Assembly: GCF_964340395.1 (NCBI RefSeq)
Contig: NC_135559.1
Coordinates: forward strand, 23,418,964-23,482,963
Direction of reading: 5' to 3'
Source of the DNA: Glandiceps talaboti
Taxonomy: Eukaryota > Hemichordata > Enteropneusta > Spengelidae
Length of the DNA stretch: 64,000 nt
Part shown: piece by piece, positions 37,556-51,018 of the stretch
Layout: every line of letters begins with the position of its first letter
Numbering within the stretch: the first letter of the stretch is position 1
Translations under genes and position numbers: made by a program
Notes under the pieces: generated by a model
What the model was told of the DNA's origin: nothing
The model's input: only the letters and a program-made list of their open reading frames with translations
Databases searched by the model: none

Positions 37556-38190
37556 TTATACTTGTACTCTGTCACCAAGTTCAATTTTGTGTATTGTATG
37601 TCATCAAGTCCACACTTGTGTATTGTATATCACCACGTCCACACTTGTGTATTGTATGTCATCAAGTCCACACTTGTGTATTGTATATCACCACGTCCAC
37701 ACTTGTGTATTGTATATCACCAAGTCCACACTTGTGTATTGTATGTCATCAAGTCCACACTTGTGTATTGTATATCACCATGTCCACACTTGTGTATTGT
37801 ATATCACCACGTCCACACTTGTGTATTGTATGTCACCACGTCCACACTTGTGTATTGTATATCATCACGTCCACACTTGTGTATTGTACAGGCATGTCAC
37901 CAAGTTCAATTTTGTGTATTGTATGTCATCAAGTCCACACTTGTGTATTGTATATCACCACGTCCACACTTGTGTATTGTATGTCATCAAGTCCACACTT
38001 GTGTATTGTATATCACCACGTCCACACTTGTGTATTGTTTGTCACCACATCCACACTTGTGTATTGTATATCACCACGTCCACACTTGTGTATTGTTTGT
38101 CACCACATCCACACTTGTGTATTGTATATCACCAAGTCCACGCTTGTGTATTGTATATTACCATGTTCATACAAGTGTATTGTATGTCTA
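37556..38190. repeat. 29-bp minisatellite, about 21 copies
   Basis: Unit contains GTCCACACTTGTGTATTGTA then T(A/G)TCA(C/T)CA. One unit carries an 8-bp insertion near 37890. All plus frames are open, giving spurious 215-230-codon ORFs. Confidence 0.95.
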
Positions 38191-39397
38191 TCAATGGTAG
38201 ACTTTACAGCTGTATGTTTTCAATCCAAAGTACCAAAGTAGGTACTATCCTTGAAGAACACAATATATAAACATACACATACTGGTATGCTGTCTACAAA
38301 TATGCAAATTATGGATCATTCTTTGAAAGCTGCATTTGAGACATTCTCGTAAGGATTTATCGACTGGGCATTGACCCAACTCTTAAAAGGAAGCCATGTG
38401 CTGAATGGCTGAAAAATGCCTCTAAAAGGATATAAACACAAATTGGTATCAAACCAATTGTATCAAGTAATGATTATGACAGTTACTGTAGCTTATATGA
38501 CATGTAGAAATAAAGCAATGCCTACATTCTTATAGCTTTGTTAATATGCAAATTAACTCATTAAATATGTAATAAAAGTGTATTGTACATAAATATAAGT
38601 TTAGTATGCATAATGATTAATTAATAAAACATGCAATTAAAACCTGTCCTACCTTAATACTAATCTATGTACTTGCATTTTATGTTAATTAACTCATGCA
38701 TCCCACAAAAATCTGGGCACATATATGAATATTATGCTAATTAACTCATTGAATATGGAATTAAAGCTATCCTACAAATACCAGTACATGTACACAATGC
38801 ATAAATTATGCTAATTAAATCATTAAATATGTATAATTAGTGCATTTTCCTACATCAATGTAAGTAGACAATATACATCAACCTAGCCTGTAATACTGTC
38901 ATATCCAATCACTTCAGACAATCATATCACATTGAATGAAGCTTTCTAAATTCTTTGAACCTTATAGTTACAAGAAATTAATCATGCCAGCTTGCTTTAA
39001 TAGATGCAAGATGGAGCACCTTAGCTTGAACAAAATCCCACATCTCATTATGATTGACGTCAATGGCAAGCTGTATGACGTTTACTGCTGCAAATCTTTA
39101 CAAATGATGTAATTCTCAAGACACCCATCATACAAATATATAGTACTATTAGTACATATTCAGTCTAAACCCATCAAACTGTCATTATCTATGGCTTCAA
39201 ATAATGAATATGGAATAATTTACTTTGAATACATGAGAGCCCTTGTGGTGTTATCATACCGTCACATGCAACAAGAAGTTAGTGCATCATTTAATCGTAA
39301 ATGATGTATTTACGTAAAAACATAAACTATGTGAATAATGAACCGAATAAACACCAATCAGATTTATAAGGCTGTGTTAAAGAATGATGAATATCAT
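38191..39397. other. unique AT-rich sequence
   Basis: Includes four or five diverged copies of ATGCTAATTAACTCATTAAA-like sequence between 38540 and 38830, with spacings of about 70-130 bp. No coding exon recognised. Confidence 0.45.
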
Positions 39398-41395
39398 CAG
39401 TTCAAGATATTTACAATACACAAGACCCCTGCAGACATATTGTGCAATTTTATGAATGCATATTATCAGTACAAGATATGTACAATCTATAAGACCTCTG
39501 CAGACATATTGTGCAATTTTGTGAATGCATATTATCAGTACAAGATATGTACAATATATAAGACCTCTGTAGATATATTGTGCAATTTTGTGAATGCATA
39601 TTATCAGTACAAGATATGTACAATCTATAAGACCTCTGCAGACATATTGTGCAATTTTGTGAATGCATATTATCAGTACAAGATATGTACAATATATAAG
39701 ACCTCTGTAGATATATTGTGCAATTTTGTGAATGCTTATTATCAGTTCAAGATATTTACAATACACAAGACCCCTGCAGACATATTGTGCAATTTTGTGA
39801 ATGCATATTATCAGTACAAGTTATGTACAATATACAAGACCCCTGCAGATATATTGTGCAATTTTGTGAATGCATATTATCAGTACAAGATATGTACAAT
39901 ATACAAGACCCCTGCAGATATATTGTGCAATTTTGTGAATGCATATTATCAGTACAAGATATGTACAATCTATAAGACCTCTGTAGATATATTGTGCAAT
40001 TTTGTGAATGCATATTATCAGTACAAGATATGTACAATATATAAGACCTCTGCAGATATATTGTGCAATTTTGTGAATGCATATTATCAGTTCAAGATAT
40101 GTACAATCTATAAGACCTCTGTAGATATATTGTGCAATTTTGTGAATGCATATTATCAGTACAAGATATGTACAATACACAAGACCCCTGCAGATATATT
40201 GTGCAATTTTGTGAATGCATATTATCAGTACAAGATATGTACAATATATAAGACCTCTGTAGATATATTGTGCAATTTTGTGAATGCTTATTATCAGTTC
40301 AAGATATTTACAATACACAAGACCCCTGCAGACATATTGTGCAATTTTGTGAATGCATATTATCAGTACAAGTTATGTACAATATACAAGACCTCTGCAG
40401 ATATATTGTGCAATTTTGTGAATACATATTATCAGTACAAGTTATGTACAATACACAAGACCCCTGCAGATATATTGTGCAATTTTGTGAATGCATATTA
40501 TCAGTACAAGATATGTACAATATATAAGACCTCTGTAGATATATTGTGCAATTTTGTGAATGCTTATTATCAGTTCAAGATATTTACAATACACAAGACC
40601 CCTGCAGACATATTGTGCAATTTTGTGAATGCATATTATCAGTACAAGATATGTACAATATACAAGACCTCTGCAGATATATTGTGCAATTTTGTGAATG
40701 CTTATTATCAGTACAAGATATTTACAATACACAAGACCCCTGCAGACATATTGTGCAATTTTGTGAATGCATATTATCAGTACAAGTTATGTACAATATA
40801 CAAGACCCCTGCAGATATATTGTGCAATTTTGTGAATGCATATTATCAGTACAAGATATGTACAATATACAAGACCTCTGCAGATATATTGTGCAATTTT
40901 GTGAATGCATATTATCAGTTCAAGATATTTACAATACACAAGACCCCTGCAGACATATTGTGCAATTTTGTGAATGCATATTATCAGTACAAGTTATGTA
41001 CAATATACAAGACCCCTGCAGATATATTGTGCAATTTTGTGAATGCATATTATCAGTACAAGATATGTACAATATACAAGACCTCTGCAGATATATTGTG
41101 CAATTTTGTGAATGCATATTATCAGTTCAAGATATTTACAATACACAAGACCCCTGCAGATATATTGTGCAATTTTGTGAATGCATATTATCAGTACAAG
41201 ATATGTACAATATACAAGACCTCTGCAGATATATTGTGCAATTTTGTGAATGCATATTATCAGTACAAGATATGTACAATATACAAGACCTCTGCAGATA
41301 TATTGTGCAATTTTGTGAATGCATATTATCAGTACAAGATATGTACAATCTATAAGACCTCTGCAGATATATTGTGCAATTTTGTGAATGCATAC
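39398..41395. repeat. 69-bp minisatellite, 29 copies, with a 694-codon ORF
   Basis: Unit contains TATCAGTACAAGATATGTAC, AAGACCTCTGCAGATATATT and GTGCAATTTTGTGAATGCAT. Units keep a length of 69 bp (23 codons), so the plus strand is open from an ATG at 39338 to a stop at 41420. The 23-residue unit contains YQYKICTIYKT and DILCNFVNAY. Variable positions are mostly amino-acid changing (Y/F, I/L, C/F, Y/H, S/P, A/V), arguing against strong protein constraint. Variants form three recurrent unit types arranged in a semi-regular order. Other frames are also open over long stretches. No signal peptide, no homologue recognised. Probably non-coding. Confidence 0.93.
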
Positions 41396-41853
41396 TTGAG
41401 GAAGAAAGAAACACCACTATAGCACACCAGTCAGTAGGGGACTATCTTTTCTTTAAAACTTTTTCTTTTTCTTTCTTAATATCAGAACAATTTACCTTTC
41501 CAAAGTTAATATGTTAATCATTTTACTCTTACAACAAGATGTTTTAGAAAAGACAAGTCTTTAACAAAGACACAGTCTCCCCCCCCCCCCCAACATTTCA
41601 ACTTACTCATTTGTATTCTGACTTTTTTACACCAAATATAGTTGTCATTTGGTTACATTTGGTTTCAAATTGGTTGAAATAAAGTGATGTACATTTGGGC
41701 TACAATATCTGACAGATGCACAAGGTTTGTTTGAAACTGGTCCATGCATGTAAGAGGTACATATGTACACTTTAAATATCTTGAGTCATTCAACCCTGAA
41801 CATATACATGTATAGAGTTAAAGGTCAAGGTCTCATTAGAAATAGTCTGGATA
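41396..41853. other. unique sequence with a poly-C tract
   Basis: A run of about 13 C at 41579-41591; otherwise nothing recognised. Confidence 0.5.
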
Positions 41854-41886
41854 ACCAGACTGGTTTCTAACCCAAACCAGTCTGGT
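41854..41886. other. perfect inverted repeat, 13-bp stem and 7-base loop
   Basis: ACCAGACTGGTTT, loop CTAACCC, then the exact complement AAACCAGTCTGGT. Preceded by a partial extra copy of the arm (TAGTCTGG). Confidence 0.9.
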
Positions 41887-41959
41887 AAAATTCCCTCAAA
41901 CATTCCTGTGCTCTCTCCTACAGCGTTCATATAAACATGATTATGTTGTTGCATCCCCA

Positions 41960-42176
41960 CGTGATTTAGTTACTCGGCAAACTATCGTGAAGGTCAAAAT
42001 ATATCAAAGTGATATGCAGATGCCCACTATATTATCTGATATTTGTGCCAAGTTTGACTGAAATAGGCTCATGCATTTCAGAGATACAGGTGGACATGGA
42101 CCCATGGATGGACAGACGAACCCCAAAGTAGTAGTAGTCCCCCTTCCCTTAGCCTGTTTTGCCCACTAGGGACTAA
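41960..42176 (+). mobile_element. diverged pearl-like element end
   Basis: GATATGCAGATGCCCACTA, CCAAGTTTGACTGAAATAGG and GGATGGACAGACGAACCCC, then TAGTCCCCCTTCCC and a terminal CTAGGGACTAA. The arrangement parallels the end of the elements at 25.2 and 56.9 kb (core, GGACAGACGGAACCC, GCGGGGACTAA), but the sequence is a distinct subfamily. Confidence 0.55.
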
Positions 42177-42289
42177 TATAAAGGTTTGCTAAAAAACACA
42201 AAACTAGAAGTAATATTTACTGTAGACTGAAAGATTTCTAATTGTTTCTACCTTAGTATCACTGCTGGCAAGTAGTTACATAACCACAG

Positions 42290-42775
42290 ATGGTGAATCT
42301 TTTAGTTTACATTTCCTCTCAATCTACTTTGTCTGTCCCAATTCTGTCGTTGTTGAGATCAAGGCCTCATTTCGCACTATCTACAGACTCGATGGGTAGG
42401 CTGTATCACTCAGTCGTGTCTCACTCACAAGATGAGTGCGAATTTGGGGGGATTCCTGGAGTAATGACTCGAAAAGTCGTGGACGATTACTCACACAGAG
42501 CCCATAGATGCTATGTTTGCCGGGCCTGGGTGACTCTGGGATAGCATGTGGACTGATTGGGATTGCCTTGACAATTCCACAACAACGTGATATAGAGCGT
42601 GCAACATAGCCCTGTCACATAGTCCCAAACCCAAAAGGATCTCTGTAGCATTTGTTTGTGTTTGTTTGTGTTTGTATTTGTCGACTGCATAACAGAAAAT
42701 CGCTGGGAGCAATTCCCAGCACAAAATTAAAAAGAAAAAGAAAAAAAAAGAAGTTAATTTTGTCAGCACAGACAG
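42290..42775 (+). mobile_element. possible retroposon with A-rich tail
   Basis: A relatively CpG-rich block (ACTCGATGG, CAGTCGTGTC, GACTCGAAAAGTCGTGGACG) ends with a small hairpin GCTGGGA-GCAAT-TCCCAGC and an A-rich tail (AAAAAGAAAAAGAAAAAAAA). No reverse transcriptase and no convincing tRNA-type promoter boxes seen, so a SINE identity is only a guess. Confidence 0.25.
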
Positions 42776-45164
42776 TTTTTGAATTCACTTGTATTTGATT
42801 ATTTTCCCAACTGCCTGTTTAACTTACACCATTTTTGTACTACTTACAGACTGATAGATTTGTGAATCATTTATGCATAGATCATGTCATACCCAAGAAA
42901 AATGTAGAAAAGTCTTGGTAGGAATACAAACCGACATGTCCATATACATATATATAGCCCTGAATAATTCAAACTGTACACACAAGTGTACAAAGAAGAG
43001 ATACAAGGGCAGGTAGGTTAATGACTATAGTCCAAACAAAATGTAAGAAAGGAAAGGAACTGTTGAATAAAAGTCTTTTAGATATAGTTGCCGTCTGAAA
43101 CGTGATTAAGAATTCTGGTAGGAAATGAGGCATTTCAATGATTCTAGAGGTTGCTCACTTCCTTGATTGTAATTCATCAGTTTTACTATAAAATGTTAGA
43201 CATTAGTCAGCTGTAAATCTTGAAATCACTTCAATTTTTTACAAGCTGTCAACTAAGAAACGTAAACTGTAAATCTAAAAGTCCCTCCTACATTTCAATG
43301 TTTAACAACTTGTTTGCAGACAGACATAAACTGTAAATGTTCAAATATCTAGCTATCTATGCAATAAACAATTTACAATGTTGGAATATGATTGACTTGG
43401 GTATATAAAGCAGTTTGAGTTGCTGTGGTTTAAAAAAGAAATTCATCTCAGCCTATTTCTATGTAAAACCATAATGATTAACATGGTTTGAGACTTGAAT
43501 ACATTTCTACTCTAGAGTTATTGTTACTTGTCAGATGACTTACAACTTTACTGTAAATATGGTAACCGTATGGACTGAAAAAGTAGGTTTTGATTTTTCT
43601 AAACAAAATCTATTGTTCTATTTCATGCAACCATGAATGAGTGCAATGAAATATAGTTAGTTTGGAAATTAGAAATTAGAAACGAATGCAATGTTTACAA
43701 TGTCACATTTATTTCCAATTTACCGTTCCATAGTAAGTATATTTTACATTTGAATTGATTGTGGGAACCTGAATCCACAGGCTAATACATGTTTACAGTA
43801 AATCCATTCAGTTGAAGAATAAAGGAAGAAAGATTCCTTAAAAGTTGTATTCTCTCCTCTCCAAATGTATGCATGTAACCCTATTATGATAAAGACTATA
43901 TCCAATTTCTCGGGTAATATTACAAGGACTTTCTAGAAAGTGAGGTCTATATAGGGATAATACAATATAGGTATATAGGTAGTCACTAGCCACTGTTACA
44001 GTAATGGTAAAAGTCTGTCTTAAACTGTAAATTGTGTCAATTGTCGTAATCATGTGATTCACAGCTCAAAGTCATGTAATAGATGATGAGATACCTTGCT
44101 AGTAGTGACAACAGCTCAAAGTCATGTAATACATAATGAGATACCTTGCTAGTAGTGACAACTGTCAAGTCATTGTCATCAATACGATCCCTTCATTTCT
44201 ATTCATCTCTATATTGCAGGTGTACATCAACACAGTATTCAGTTTGCTGTAGGATACCAAATTGAATGGTTTTATGTGTGGCAATACTGTCACTAATCCC
44301 AATCTAGCTTACTTCTACATGATATGTCCTACCTTTACACTTGTGTTGGACCTACATCACAGTGCCTACAGAGGATATGAAGGCACACCTGCCATAACCA
44401 TATTTGGCTTTGTAAAGAAGTGAATCTTACAGTGAACACATTATACAAGACTAGACACACTAATTGGAAACTTTGGGCAACGAATCATTCATGTGAATTG
44501 TTACAACTCCCACAATCAGCCAATTTACCTTACAGCAACAAACTGGATACCTAGATGCAGATGAATAAATAAAGAATCTGTGCTCCAAGGAAAGACATTT
44601 TGATGGTTTTGAAGAAAAAGTGTAATGACATACTGAAGAGATAAGATGGACAAATTGTGTCTTGGCTAACAGCAACACTGGGAAAAGATTGTCATTGCCT
44701 TTCATAAAATATACAGATGAAGGAAAAGAAAGATGTGGTGATAAATATTTATCTATGACTGCTGAATATCACATATGTTTATAAGTGCTACAAGAAACCA
44801 TTCATTTCCAAAGATCTAATATTTTGCTTTATAAAGCTAATGTGTTTTGTTGTGAAGATATCACCCTGGAAATCATCTATTTTGGTGATTAGGTAAAGTG
44901 GCTTGCAGTGGTGATGTCCTCTATCACACCTGGTTCTGTAGCATGATCACCGGATTGTGTATATCCATTTTCTGTACAAATTTGGAATATTTGTAAAGTG
45001 ATCAAATTATGTTTTAGTATAACAACCTTATATTGATGCCATGACACAGTTTCTTACTATTGGAACAATTCAAGTCATTATAAAGTGAATACAAAATCAA
45101 TGTTTTCTGGGTAAAAATAATTTGATTCTGAAGGTATACTGTAAAAGTTATATTTGTAAAACAG
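42776..45164. other. about 2.4 kb of unique sequence
   Basis: No exon recognised. A 52-bp direct repeat (CAGCTCAAAGTCATGTAATA...) occurs twice at 44062-44165. Confidence 0.45.
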
Positions 45165-45405
45165 TTGATAAGTTGAATCACTAAGTCTTATTGTTAGTTG
45201 TAATCACTAAGCCTTATTGTTAGTTGTAATCACTAAGTCTTATTGTTAGTTGTAATCACTAAGTCTTATTGTTAGTTGTAATCACTAAGTCTTATTGTTA
45301 GTTGTAATCACTAAGTCTTATTGTTAGTTGTAATCACTAAGTCTTATTGTTAGTTGTAATCACTAAGTCTTATTGTTAGTTGTAATCACTAAGTCTTATA
45401 GCCTA
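45165..45405. repeat. 26-bp minisatellite, about 9 copies
   Basis: Unit contains AATCACTAAGTCTTATTGTT and AGTTGT; nearly homogeneous, one unit with GCC for GTC. Confidence 0.96.
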
Positions 45406-46379
45406 CCTTAAACAGTATCTAATATGTAGTCTAACAATTAAACAATTACTTAGTTGTTGTTATAAAACACTTTATAGGTGTAGTCAAACAAACAAGACAC
45501 CATTATCTGTGGCAGGACACCATCATTTTTGTAACAGTAAAAAATCCAAACTGTTATTTGTGTTGAGTTTTTTTATTGTGAAACAAGCAGTCTATCTGTG
45601 ATGGAACAGTGATTTGGTTTTTTTTTAAAGAGAAACAAACTATTTGATTATTTCTATGGGAACAGAAGTATACTCCTGTCTGGAGGCTTGGTAGGTGTAT
45701 GTGTAAGTGAACTCACAATGTCAACTAATTGTTAGTCAATGAAAATCACTGTTGGGAAAAATGAATCATCAATTACCCATTGCACTTTGTCTCTTCATAA
45801 AGAACTACTAGCCAACTACGCAGGTATGACTAGAGACTACCTGCAGCCTATGTTACAGTCAATGCTGGTACGTGAAAACTAGCAGGAGTGTTTGGCTGGT
45901 CTAATCACCACAGGGCCAAGTGATTGTCAATACTTTATACTGATTGGAAGCTAAATAGTGATAAGACATGTAAAGTGGACCTACTTCACAGAGTAATTGA
46001 AATTGGAAAAGAAAGATATGTGATCAGTTGTGAAGAGGAAATAGCATTCACTGACTTATGTAGTTAACGTATAGCTGACAAATTCCCATGGAAAAATACA
46101 AGTATTGTGGCTGAATTGGCAGTTATCATATAGTTGACAATTTAGAAGATAAAAAAGAGAACCTTCAGAGAAGCCTTGCTGAGCTGAATAGCACACTGTA
46201 TGTATATACACTTCAGTTGTGAATAGCAAATTATAGATTGATGGATATTGCATAGTGGTTTGACTGGCCACTACACTTTCTTACTGTACATGGTATACGT
46301 ACTTAATTGAGTGGAAACATCTGAATGCCTGTCATCTACCATCATCTTCTAACATTAAGTGGATATTTTGCCTGTAAGC
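45406..46379. other. 5' flank or leader of the receptor gene
   Basis: AT-rich sequence directly upstream of the receptor start codon. A TAA stop lies in frame at 46356-46358, so the coding region cannot extend upstream without splicing. No TATA box or CpG cluster is convincing; the promoter may lie further left. Confidence 0.4.
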
Positions 46380-46767
46380 ATGGATTTAGTAGTACAACCA
46401 ACACATCAAGTCATAGTGGTAGATGTATCATCCAGTGTGTTACAAAGGGATGATGATAACTATGCAGCCAACATGACTACGGATCAATCTATACCAATGA
46501 CCATGCTGTGGGATATGACTACTATTGTAACTAATGTTAGTACAAACTACAGTGATAACATACCGGAGTCAGACAATAACTGGCCAGCATTATTCCTAGT
46601 TATCATCATTCTGTGTACAGTGATGGGTAATGTACTGGTCTGTCTGGCCATAATGACAGATAAAAAACTACAGAGTATTACCAATTACTTCTTAATGTCT
46701 TTAGCCATAGCTGACTTGATGGTGTCACTACTTGTTATGCCTTTCGGAATCATTGTCGAGTTTGCAG
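46380..46767 (+). CDS. 5-HT2-type serotonin receptor, coding exon 1 (N-terminus, TM1, TM2)
   Basis: Encodes residues 1-129 and the first base of codon 130. ATG 46380 has A at -3 and G at +4; the only upstream in-frame possibility is a GTG, and a stop precedes it. The N-terminus is extracellular with three N-glycosylation sequons (NMT 31, NVS 52, NYS 56). TM1, about residues 68-92, carries GN (N84, position 1.50). TM2, about 101-126, carries LAIAD with D112 (2.50) and VMPFG. NYFLMSLAIADLMVSLLVMP is typical of aminergic receptors and closest to 5-HT2. The donor is GCAG|GTAAGA, phase 1, between TM2 and the first extracellular loop. From memory, vertebrate 5-HT2 genes also have an intron near here. 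The 3' part is the exon at 62849. Confidence 0.93.
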
Positions 46768-47774
46768 GTAAGACAATTCCACATATTTGGTAGCTTTACA
46801 GTATATTTGAATTCTTTATTCAGGAGATCCAATGAGGAAGAGGAGCTCAGTCTCTTGGAAACAATTGCGTTAGAAATGTATGGTTGATGGTGATATTATT
46901 TACAGACAGAACCTGAGTGTATAGTTGTATTCTTTATTCATAGTAACACATAGTTCCTTGTGGTTATGTCAGTTCTTTTATATATGTTAAGTCATAACTA
47001 CAAAAATGTACATACTGTATTCATTGTTATGAATCAGTGGAGACCCAATGAGGAAGAGTCAATGTTGGATTACAGTATAAAAATTCCACACAATATAAAG
47101 TGTATATTTTATAGGTTATACATTATCTGTACCTGATAAATTTTTTAATACTTTCATTTTCTAAATGTCTTTGATTTGTATTTCAGACACATTTTTTTTC
47201 CTCATACAGATTTGACAACATTGTTATTATCCTTACATTCCTATCTCTATTTGTTTAGAATGAAGATAATTTTGGAACTGCTACATTTAAATACTTTGTT
47301 TATGTAAACAAATTTTATTTATGCCAGAATCTAAAATATGCATACTTTAGTGTCTGATCACAAGTGATTACTTTGACCAATACATTCAGTTTTCATAACG
47401 TCATCCCCTCTAATTTTTAAAAATATTGCTATTTACTCCTGTGATGAAAAAGTGATAAGGGAACTTGTAATAAAATTTTCAATTTAACTATTTCACACAC
47501 TTTAAAACTTACAACCAAAGCAGGTGTATTTAAATATTTCACATGCTATAAAACTGGAAACCAAAGCAGATGTATTTGACTTCTTTTTATAGACAGATAA
47601 AATGCCATGTTCTTTTGTAATACCTGTGTCTGTGCTACCTACATTGTAATCTATATATTTTCATAAGTTACTCTTGCACATTGATATAAATTTACATGTT
47701 CCACAAGTACTTTGTCTGTTTTGTCTTAATCAGCTCAAAATCAAGCTGATGCTCCATGTGAATATCAAAACCCA
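46768..47774. other. receptor intron, unique part
   Basis: Start of a 16.1-kb intron. Two roughly 50-bp stretches (GAATTCTTTATTCA...CCAATGAGGAAGAG) recur loosely. No exon seen. Confidence 0.5.
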
Positions 47775-48570
47775 ACGGTAACAGATAGCTACCCTGTATA
47801 TCTACATTTAGTACAGACCCTAACAGATAGCTACCCTGTATATCTACATTTACTACAGCCACAAACAGATAGCTACCCTGTATATCTACATTTAGTACAT
47901 ACCCTAACAGATAGCTACCCTGTATATCTACATTTACTACAGCCACAAACAGATAGCTACCCTGTATATCTACATTTAGTACATACCCTAACAGATAGCT
48001 ACCCTGTATATCTACATTTAGTACAGACCCTAACAGATAGCTACCCTGTATATCTACATTCAGTACAGCCACAAACAGATAGCTACCCTGTATATCTACA
48101 TTTAGTACATACCCTAACAGATAGCTACCCTGTATATCTACATTTAGTACAGACACTAACAGATAGCTACCCTGCATATCTACATTTAGTACAGACCCTA
48201 ACAGATAGCTACCCTGTATATCTACATTTAGTACAGCCACAAACAGATTGCTACCCTGTATATCTACATTCAGTACAGCCACAAACAGATAGCTACCCTG
48301 TATATCTACATTTAGTACAGCCACAAACAGATTGCTACCCTGTATATCTACATTCAGTACAGCCACAGACAGATAGCTACCGTGTATATCTACATTTAGT
48401 ACAAACCCTAACAGATAGCTACCCTGTATATCTACATTTAGTACAGCCACAAACAGATTGCTACCATGTATATCTACATTCAGTACAGCCACAAACAGAT
48501 AGCTACCCTGTATATCTACATTTAGTACAGACCCTAACAGATAGCTACCCTGTATATCTACATTTAGTAC
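47775..48570. repeat. 42-bp minisatellite, about 19 copies
   Basis: Unit contains CTACCCTGTATATCTACATT and TAGTACAGACCCTAACAGAT, with an alternative half AGCCACAAACAGAT. As 42 is divisible by three, the minus strand is open for 266 codons (unit with VLNVDIQGSYL); spurious. Confidence 0.96.
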
Positions 48571-48669
48571 ACATATACTAAAAATATACTAAAATATATC
48601 AGATTCTATATTTACTTTAGTGCACATCCTAACAATATGTCCCAGTACACATCTATATCTAGGTTGTTT

Positions 48670-49080
48670 ACTATACAATGGTATTCTACAAAATCTACCG
48701 TGTTTATATATTGTCTACACATGGTATTCTACAAAGTCTACCATGTTTATATATTGTCTACACATGGTATTCTACAAAGTCTATCATGTTTATATATTGT
48801 CTACACATGGTATTCTACAAAGTCTATCATGTTTATATATTGTCTACACATGGTATTCTACAAAGTCTATCATGTTTATATATTGTCTACACATGGTATT
48901 CTACAAAGTCTACCATGTTTATATATTGTCTACACATGGTATTCTACAAAGTCTACCATGTTTATATATTGTCTACACATGGTATTCTACAAAGTCTATC
49001 ATGTTTATATATTGTCTACACATGGTATTCTACAAAGTCTATCATGTTTATATATTGTCTACACATGGTATTCTGCAGAC
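48670..49080. repeat. 43-bp minisatellite, about 9 copies
   Basis: Unit contains ACATGGTATTCTACAAAGTC and CATGTTTATATATTGTCT; two subtypes TACCATG and TATCATG. All plus frames open (about 160 codons); spurious. Confidence 0.96.
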
Positions 49081-50746
49081 ATTTCTGGAGGCACTCAAAG
49101 ATACTTTTCAATCTAAATCACAATTTTAAAATCTCTTCAATATCTTAGCTTGCTTTGGAAGTCAATAAAATGTATATCTTTGTTCTTGAAAGAGGTATTG
49201 TGGCAATGAGAAACATAGCAGTTGGATGGCATGTTTACAATGCAATGTAAAATATCACCTGATAGTAGTAACTAGTCCAAGGTCACAAAAAGCTACTGAA
49301 AGTGGACTAATGTGTTATTGTCTTAAAAGCTGTCATGAAACTTAAACTAACAAACTTCTGACTAAAGTAGTCTCAGCAAAGTCCAAATATACTCATTGGA
49401 AAAGACCACTAAAAGTAAAACAATGTAATAATCAGTCATCATTTCTGTTGTCAGTTGATACATCATTAATTATCAACTATTTAACAAAACTGATGAAAAT
49501 GTGAGATTGTCATTACAATTTGACAATCACATTACCACCAATTGTTATTAGATATAATACACATCATTACAGTCTCATTATTCTATATCATCTCAACACT
49601 TTTAATTTTGTCATCTTTCCATTGTACTAATAAAACTACAGTAATGAGAATAGTGCTACAAATCAGACATGATAGGTGTGGGTACTGTAACCATGGTGAT
49701 GGACAATGATATACATACACTTCATAAAGTCACATTCATAAGACATATAAACTAATTATTAACAATGTTTAAGTGAAAAAGAATTTATGATGTAAATTAT
49801 ATCACAGGGGGTGCTCATCACTAAACTTGTAACTTATGGTGTAAATTATATCACAGGGGGTGCCCATCACTAAACTTGTAACTGCAACTGTTGTACCAGA
49901 TTTCCTTTCCTGTATGACTGAGTTGTAATTAGACTATAGTTGGCTGTTATACATTGGCAGTAAACATACAAGTCCAACTTTGATAAGACATCTATGTGGA
50001 ATACTAGTAGTTAAAAATCCATTACTTTAGTACACTTAGCGATTCATATCACTACAACTCTCATTTCAATGATGTCTCTGGATGGATTTCTTAAATGATT
50101 TCAGACGATAACATGGCAATCCAATTGACATTGCAATATTAGACAGCTTACTACCCACTCTTGTCTCACTCTAGTCAATAACGGAGACAAACTAATTCTA
50201 ATCAGGCAAATATACCAAACCTGTTACTTACTATGTCTGGCTATTCATCAGTAAAATGTAACATTTAATTCACAAAAATTATTTGTTTCTGAAAAATGAC
50301 ATACATGTTGTCAGTGTGTTTGATTCTCTATTTGAAAAACTATGTCTTAAAATAATTCAATTTCTTTCCATTTGTTCAATAAACTTGAGATTAAAAAAAA
50401 AAGAAATTAGTAATTAATAATTATATTTAATAATGATATTAATGCATATTCTTTAGTTCTTTTAGAAATAGAATTCTATCATTTGGTTTCATTTTAATCT
50501 AAAACTTTACTTCCCTAACCAAGTTTGTTGAGTTGGAAATACTAAGAAAAATAGAATTATAACTCTTATCATTGTGTTTTTGTTCTACTGGCATTCCAAA
50601 GGATTAAACTTGCCACCTTGACTGGTTGAAATTTTGATATCACAGTAGTAGCCACATATAAAATATCATCACATTTTATTGCCTTTTAAGTAATGATTTC
50701 ATTTTGTCTAACACTATAAATTTAAAACATACATACTTAGTGTTAT

Positions 50747-50747
<1 letters not shown>
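49081..50747. other. receptor intron, unique part
   Basis: No exon. A 49-bp direct repeat (GGTGTAAATTATATCACAGG...) occurs twice at about 49785-49880. Confidence 0.5.
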
Positions 50748-50792
<45 letters not shown>

Positions 50793-50841
50793 CCACACAT
50801 ACTTAGGCACACACACACACACACGCACACATAAACATACA

Positions 50842-50876
<35 letters not shown>

Positions 50877-50904
50877 ACACACACACACACACACAGACAC
50901 ACAT

Positions 50905-50970
<66 letters not shown>

Positions 50971-51018
50971 CCACACATACTTAGGCACACATGCACACAT
51001 AAACATACACTCACACAA
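50748..51018. repeat. compound (CA)n microsatellite with internal duplication
   Basis: CA tracts interrupted by ATCCACACATACTTAGGCAC (at 50790 and again at about 50969) and ATAAACATACACTCACAC (at 50830 and 51000), so a roughly 180-bp block has been duplicated. Confidence 0.93.

Noticed and set aside
37549-38270. Overlapping ORFs of 215-230 codons in all plus frames
   Set aside because: A 29-bp stop-free repeat read in three frames.
46359-46379. Receptor start seven codons upstream at GTG
   Set aside because: Animal nuclear genes rarely start at GTG, and ATG 46380 has a strong initiation context.
47692-48492. 266-codon minus-strand ORF with a 14-residue repeat
   Set aside because: Produced by the 42-bp minisatellite; no start context, homology or splice logic supports it.
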